From: Diaporthe sp. PMI_573
Taxonomy: Eukaryota > Ascomycota > Sordariomycetes > Diaporthales > Diaporthaceae
Assembly: GCA_021399435.1 (NCBI GenBank)
Contig: JAJTUP010000028.1
Location: forward strand, 62,001 to 126,000
Length of the DNA: 64,000 nt
Reading direction: 5' to 3'
The notes below the pieces were generated by a model. The model saw only the letters and a list, made by a program, of their open reading frames with translations, ran no database searches and was not told where the DNA came from. The first letter of the stretch is position 1. Every line of letters starts with the position of its first letter. Below are positions 62,380-64,000 of this stretch, piece after piece. The position numbers and the translations under genes are program-made.

Positions 62380-62628
62380 CCCTAGCACCCACCTAGGGCA
62401 AAGGAATCAATAAAAGTTAGCACCAATTGGTGCCAACTGCTTCAAATTCCTTATTTTGTATGAAGTTAGTCAATTTAGAGTTGTGGTGAGGTTGCAGTGC
62501 CAGTCTGAAAACTTAAAGTTTTGGTGGGCAGGTTTGTTTTTGGTGCAGATCGCGTCCCCATTTTTCGCGTCAATCTCGCATCACTCTACCTACTTAAATA
62601 TTCAACACGCTAGAAATCAACAACCACA

Positions 62629-64000
62629 ATGCCAATCTACTCTAAAGAAGAGAAAGTCCAACTAGCAGTTCAGGCAATCGAGAACTCTAAAAAAAAAAAA
62701 AAAAAAACCCTTAAGCGCACGTCAAGCTGCACAGATCTTCAACATCCCCCGCAGTACATTGTTAGACAGGATGAATAACCGACCACGTCGCGAAGAATTA
62801 CGCGTCAACGACCATAAACTTGACCCAATCGAAGAGCAAACGCTTATTCGATATATCATTGATCAAGATGTCCGCGGATTCCCACTACGACTTTCTGGTG
62901 TGGAAGATATGGCCAACCTCTTACTAGCATCGCGTGATGGCAAGCCTGTGGGCAAGCACTGGGCTCGACGCTTTGTGGATACACAACCTACCTTGAAGAC
63001 TAGGTTTAATCGGCCTTATGACTACCAGAGGGCCCTCTGCGAAGATCCAGAGGTCATTGGGAACTGGTTCCGGCTACTCCGCAACATGATGGCCAAGTAT
63101 GGGATCACAGATGACGACCTGTATAACTTCGACGAGACTGGCTTCATGATGGGCGTGATAACTGCAACATTGGTTGTTACACGTTCTGACCGACATGGAA
63201 AAGCTAAATCTATTCAACCTGGAAACCGGGAATGGGCAACAGCTATTGAATGTATCAATGCGAAGGGCTGGTGTATCCCGCCGTTCGTGATCGTCCAGGG
63301 CGCCTACCACCTCGCCAACTGGACAACGGAGTCTGGCTTCCCACCAAGCTGGATGATCAAGCCTACTCCAAATGGGTGGACAGATAACGAGACTGGTCTA
63401 GAATGGATTCGGCACTTCAACAAGCATACAGTTAAGCAGACCAAGGGCAAATACCGGATGCTTATCCTGGATGGACATGAAAGCCATGTATCAGCAGAGT
63501 TCGAGCAGTACTGCAAGGAGAACAACATTATCCCTATCAGCATGCCACCGCATTCATCTCATCTGCTCCAGCCATTAGACGTTGCATTATTCTCGCCATT
63601 AAAGCGTGCATACGGCAATGAGATCAATCTCTTCATCCGGGCCTCAATCAACCACATCACCAAGTCCGAGTTCTTCATTGCGTTTAAGGCAGCCCACGAC
63701 AAGGTCTTTACGGAAGAAAACATGAAAGCTGGGTTCAGAGGGGCTGGTATTTCTCCATGGAACCCAGATTCTGTCATTTCCAAGCTGGATGTCCGCCTAC
63801 AAACTCCAGTACAATCCCTCCCTGTGTCACCATCGAAATGGGAATCACAAACACCCTCCAATGCCCACCAGACTGTCCAGCAATCAAGTTTTATCAAGGG
63901 CAAGATCTCAGCCCATCAGGGCAGCTCCCCTACACCAATTATCCAGGCAGTTGAAAAGTTCACGAAGGGTGCACAAGCAATGGCGCATCAGATCACTCTT
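62629..64000 (+). pseudogene. Pogo/Fot transposase, split at a poly-A tract
   Basis: ATG 62629 opens MPIYSKEEKVQLAVQAIENS, a start typical of fungal Fot-like transposases, followed by a 19-A run at 62689-62707. In that frame translation ends at TAA 62776. In the +1 frame the protein continues from 62708 to the window end (431 codons, no stop): PLSARQAAQIFNIPRSTLLD (psq HTH), DVRGFPLRLSGVEDMANLLL and GKHWARRFV (CENP-B-type second HTH), then the DDE core: DDLYNFDETGFMMGV, MLILDGHESHVSAEF, PHSSHLLQPLDVALFSPLKR. All three acidic residues are present. One A fewer, or two more, would restore the frame, so loss is by homopolymer slippage; a sequencing error or transcriptional slippage are alternatives. 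Confidence 0.82.
62689..62707 (+). repeat. A19 homopolymer inside the transposase gene
   Basis: Nineteen consecutive A within the lysine codons after ENS put the two halves of the transposase out of frame by one base. Confidence 0.85.

Larger units (their letters stand above)
62380..64000 (+). mobile_element. Pogo/Fot-type (Tc1/mariner) transposon, right end outside window
   Basis: The element begins somewhere between 62280 and 62415. A 24-bp near-palindrome (AGTTAGCACCAA/TTGGTGCCAACT, 62415-62438) matches the one in the short element at 4.5 kb. The transposase follows to the window edge, and the 3' end is not in view. Confidence 0.75.

Overview
The window reads as a transposon-rich accessory region of a filamentous ascomycete (Pezizomycotina). 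Evidence: short 40-120 bp GT-AG introns with CTAAC-type branch sites, families typical of these fungi (PTH11/SAT4-type rhodopsin domain, Clr5 domain, Sim4/FTA2, 2EXR, highly reducing polyketide synthase, MAT-type HMG box), and at least six transposon superfamilies (Tad-type LINE, Ty3/gypsy, hAT, Crypton, pogo/Fot and a pogo-related short element). No rRNA, tRNA, CRISPR or bacterial-type organisation was seen.

Layout. 1-5 kb: a minus-strand Tad-like LINE ORF1 cut by the window edge, a 5'-truncated LINE 3' end, a short pogo-related element and local repeats. 5.5-9 kb: a 1153-aa DUF2235-like alpha/beta-hydrolase protein whose nucleophile position is glycine. 9-18 kb: a gene graveyard (enoyl-reductase relic of a highly reducing PKS, truncated SKP1, possible P450 fragment, NB-ARC/TPR fragment, frameshifted Clr5 gene, a two-exon Myb/SANT-like gene, FTA2 and 2EXR fragments). 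18.5-21.7 kb: a six-exon gene for a Fe(II)/2OG-dioxygenase-fold protein that has lost its metal-binding motif. 22-25.7 kb: a hAT transposase fragment split by a GC-rich Crypton; the target site can be rebuilt exactly, with a 7-bp direct repeat. 26.6-27.6 kb: a J-domain protein. 29-31 kb: a second, decayed hAT copy. 31.4-33 kb: an apparently intact eight-exon seven-helix rhodopsin-domain gene. 33-48 kb: LINE relics, a C48/Ulp1-like protein lacking catalytic residues, small hypothetical genes, a psq-type HTH protein, a chromodomain relic, a MATA-HMG gene, an ankyrin protein, a gag-like ORF and two convergent hypothetical genes. 50.2-59.1 kb: a complete Ty3/gypsy chromovirus-type element with 182-bp LTRs that look identical, a 5-bp target duplication, two frame changes in gag-pol and an extra ORF between pol and the 3' LTR. 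61.4-62.2 kb: a conserved hypothetical gene. 62.4-64 kb: a pogo/Fot-type transposon running off the window, its transposase split by a 19-A tract.

The host-type genes do not form an evident pathway or cluster. The shared theme is decay and pseudoenzymes: three proteins keep a recognisable enzyme fold but have lost catalytic residues. The most novel-looking items are the Crypton-in-hAT insertion with inverted terminal sequences, the post-pol ORF of the young gypsy element, and the dead dioxygenase with its GC-AG intron. Multi-exon models were built by eye from splice motifs, phase and family similarity and are inferences until RNA evidence is checked.
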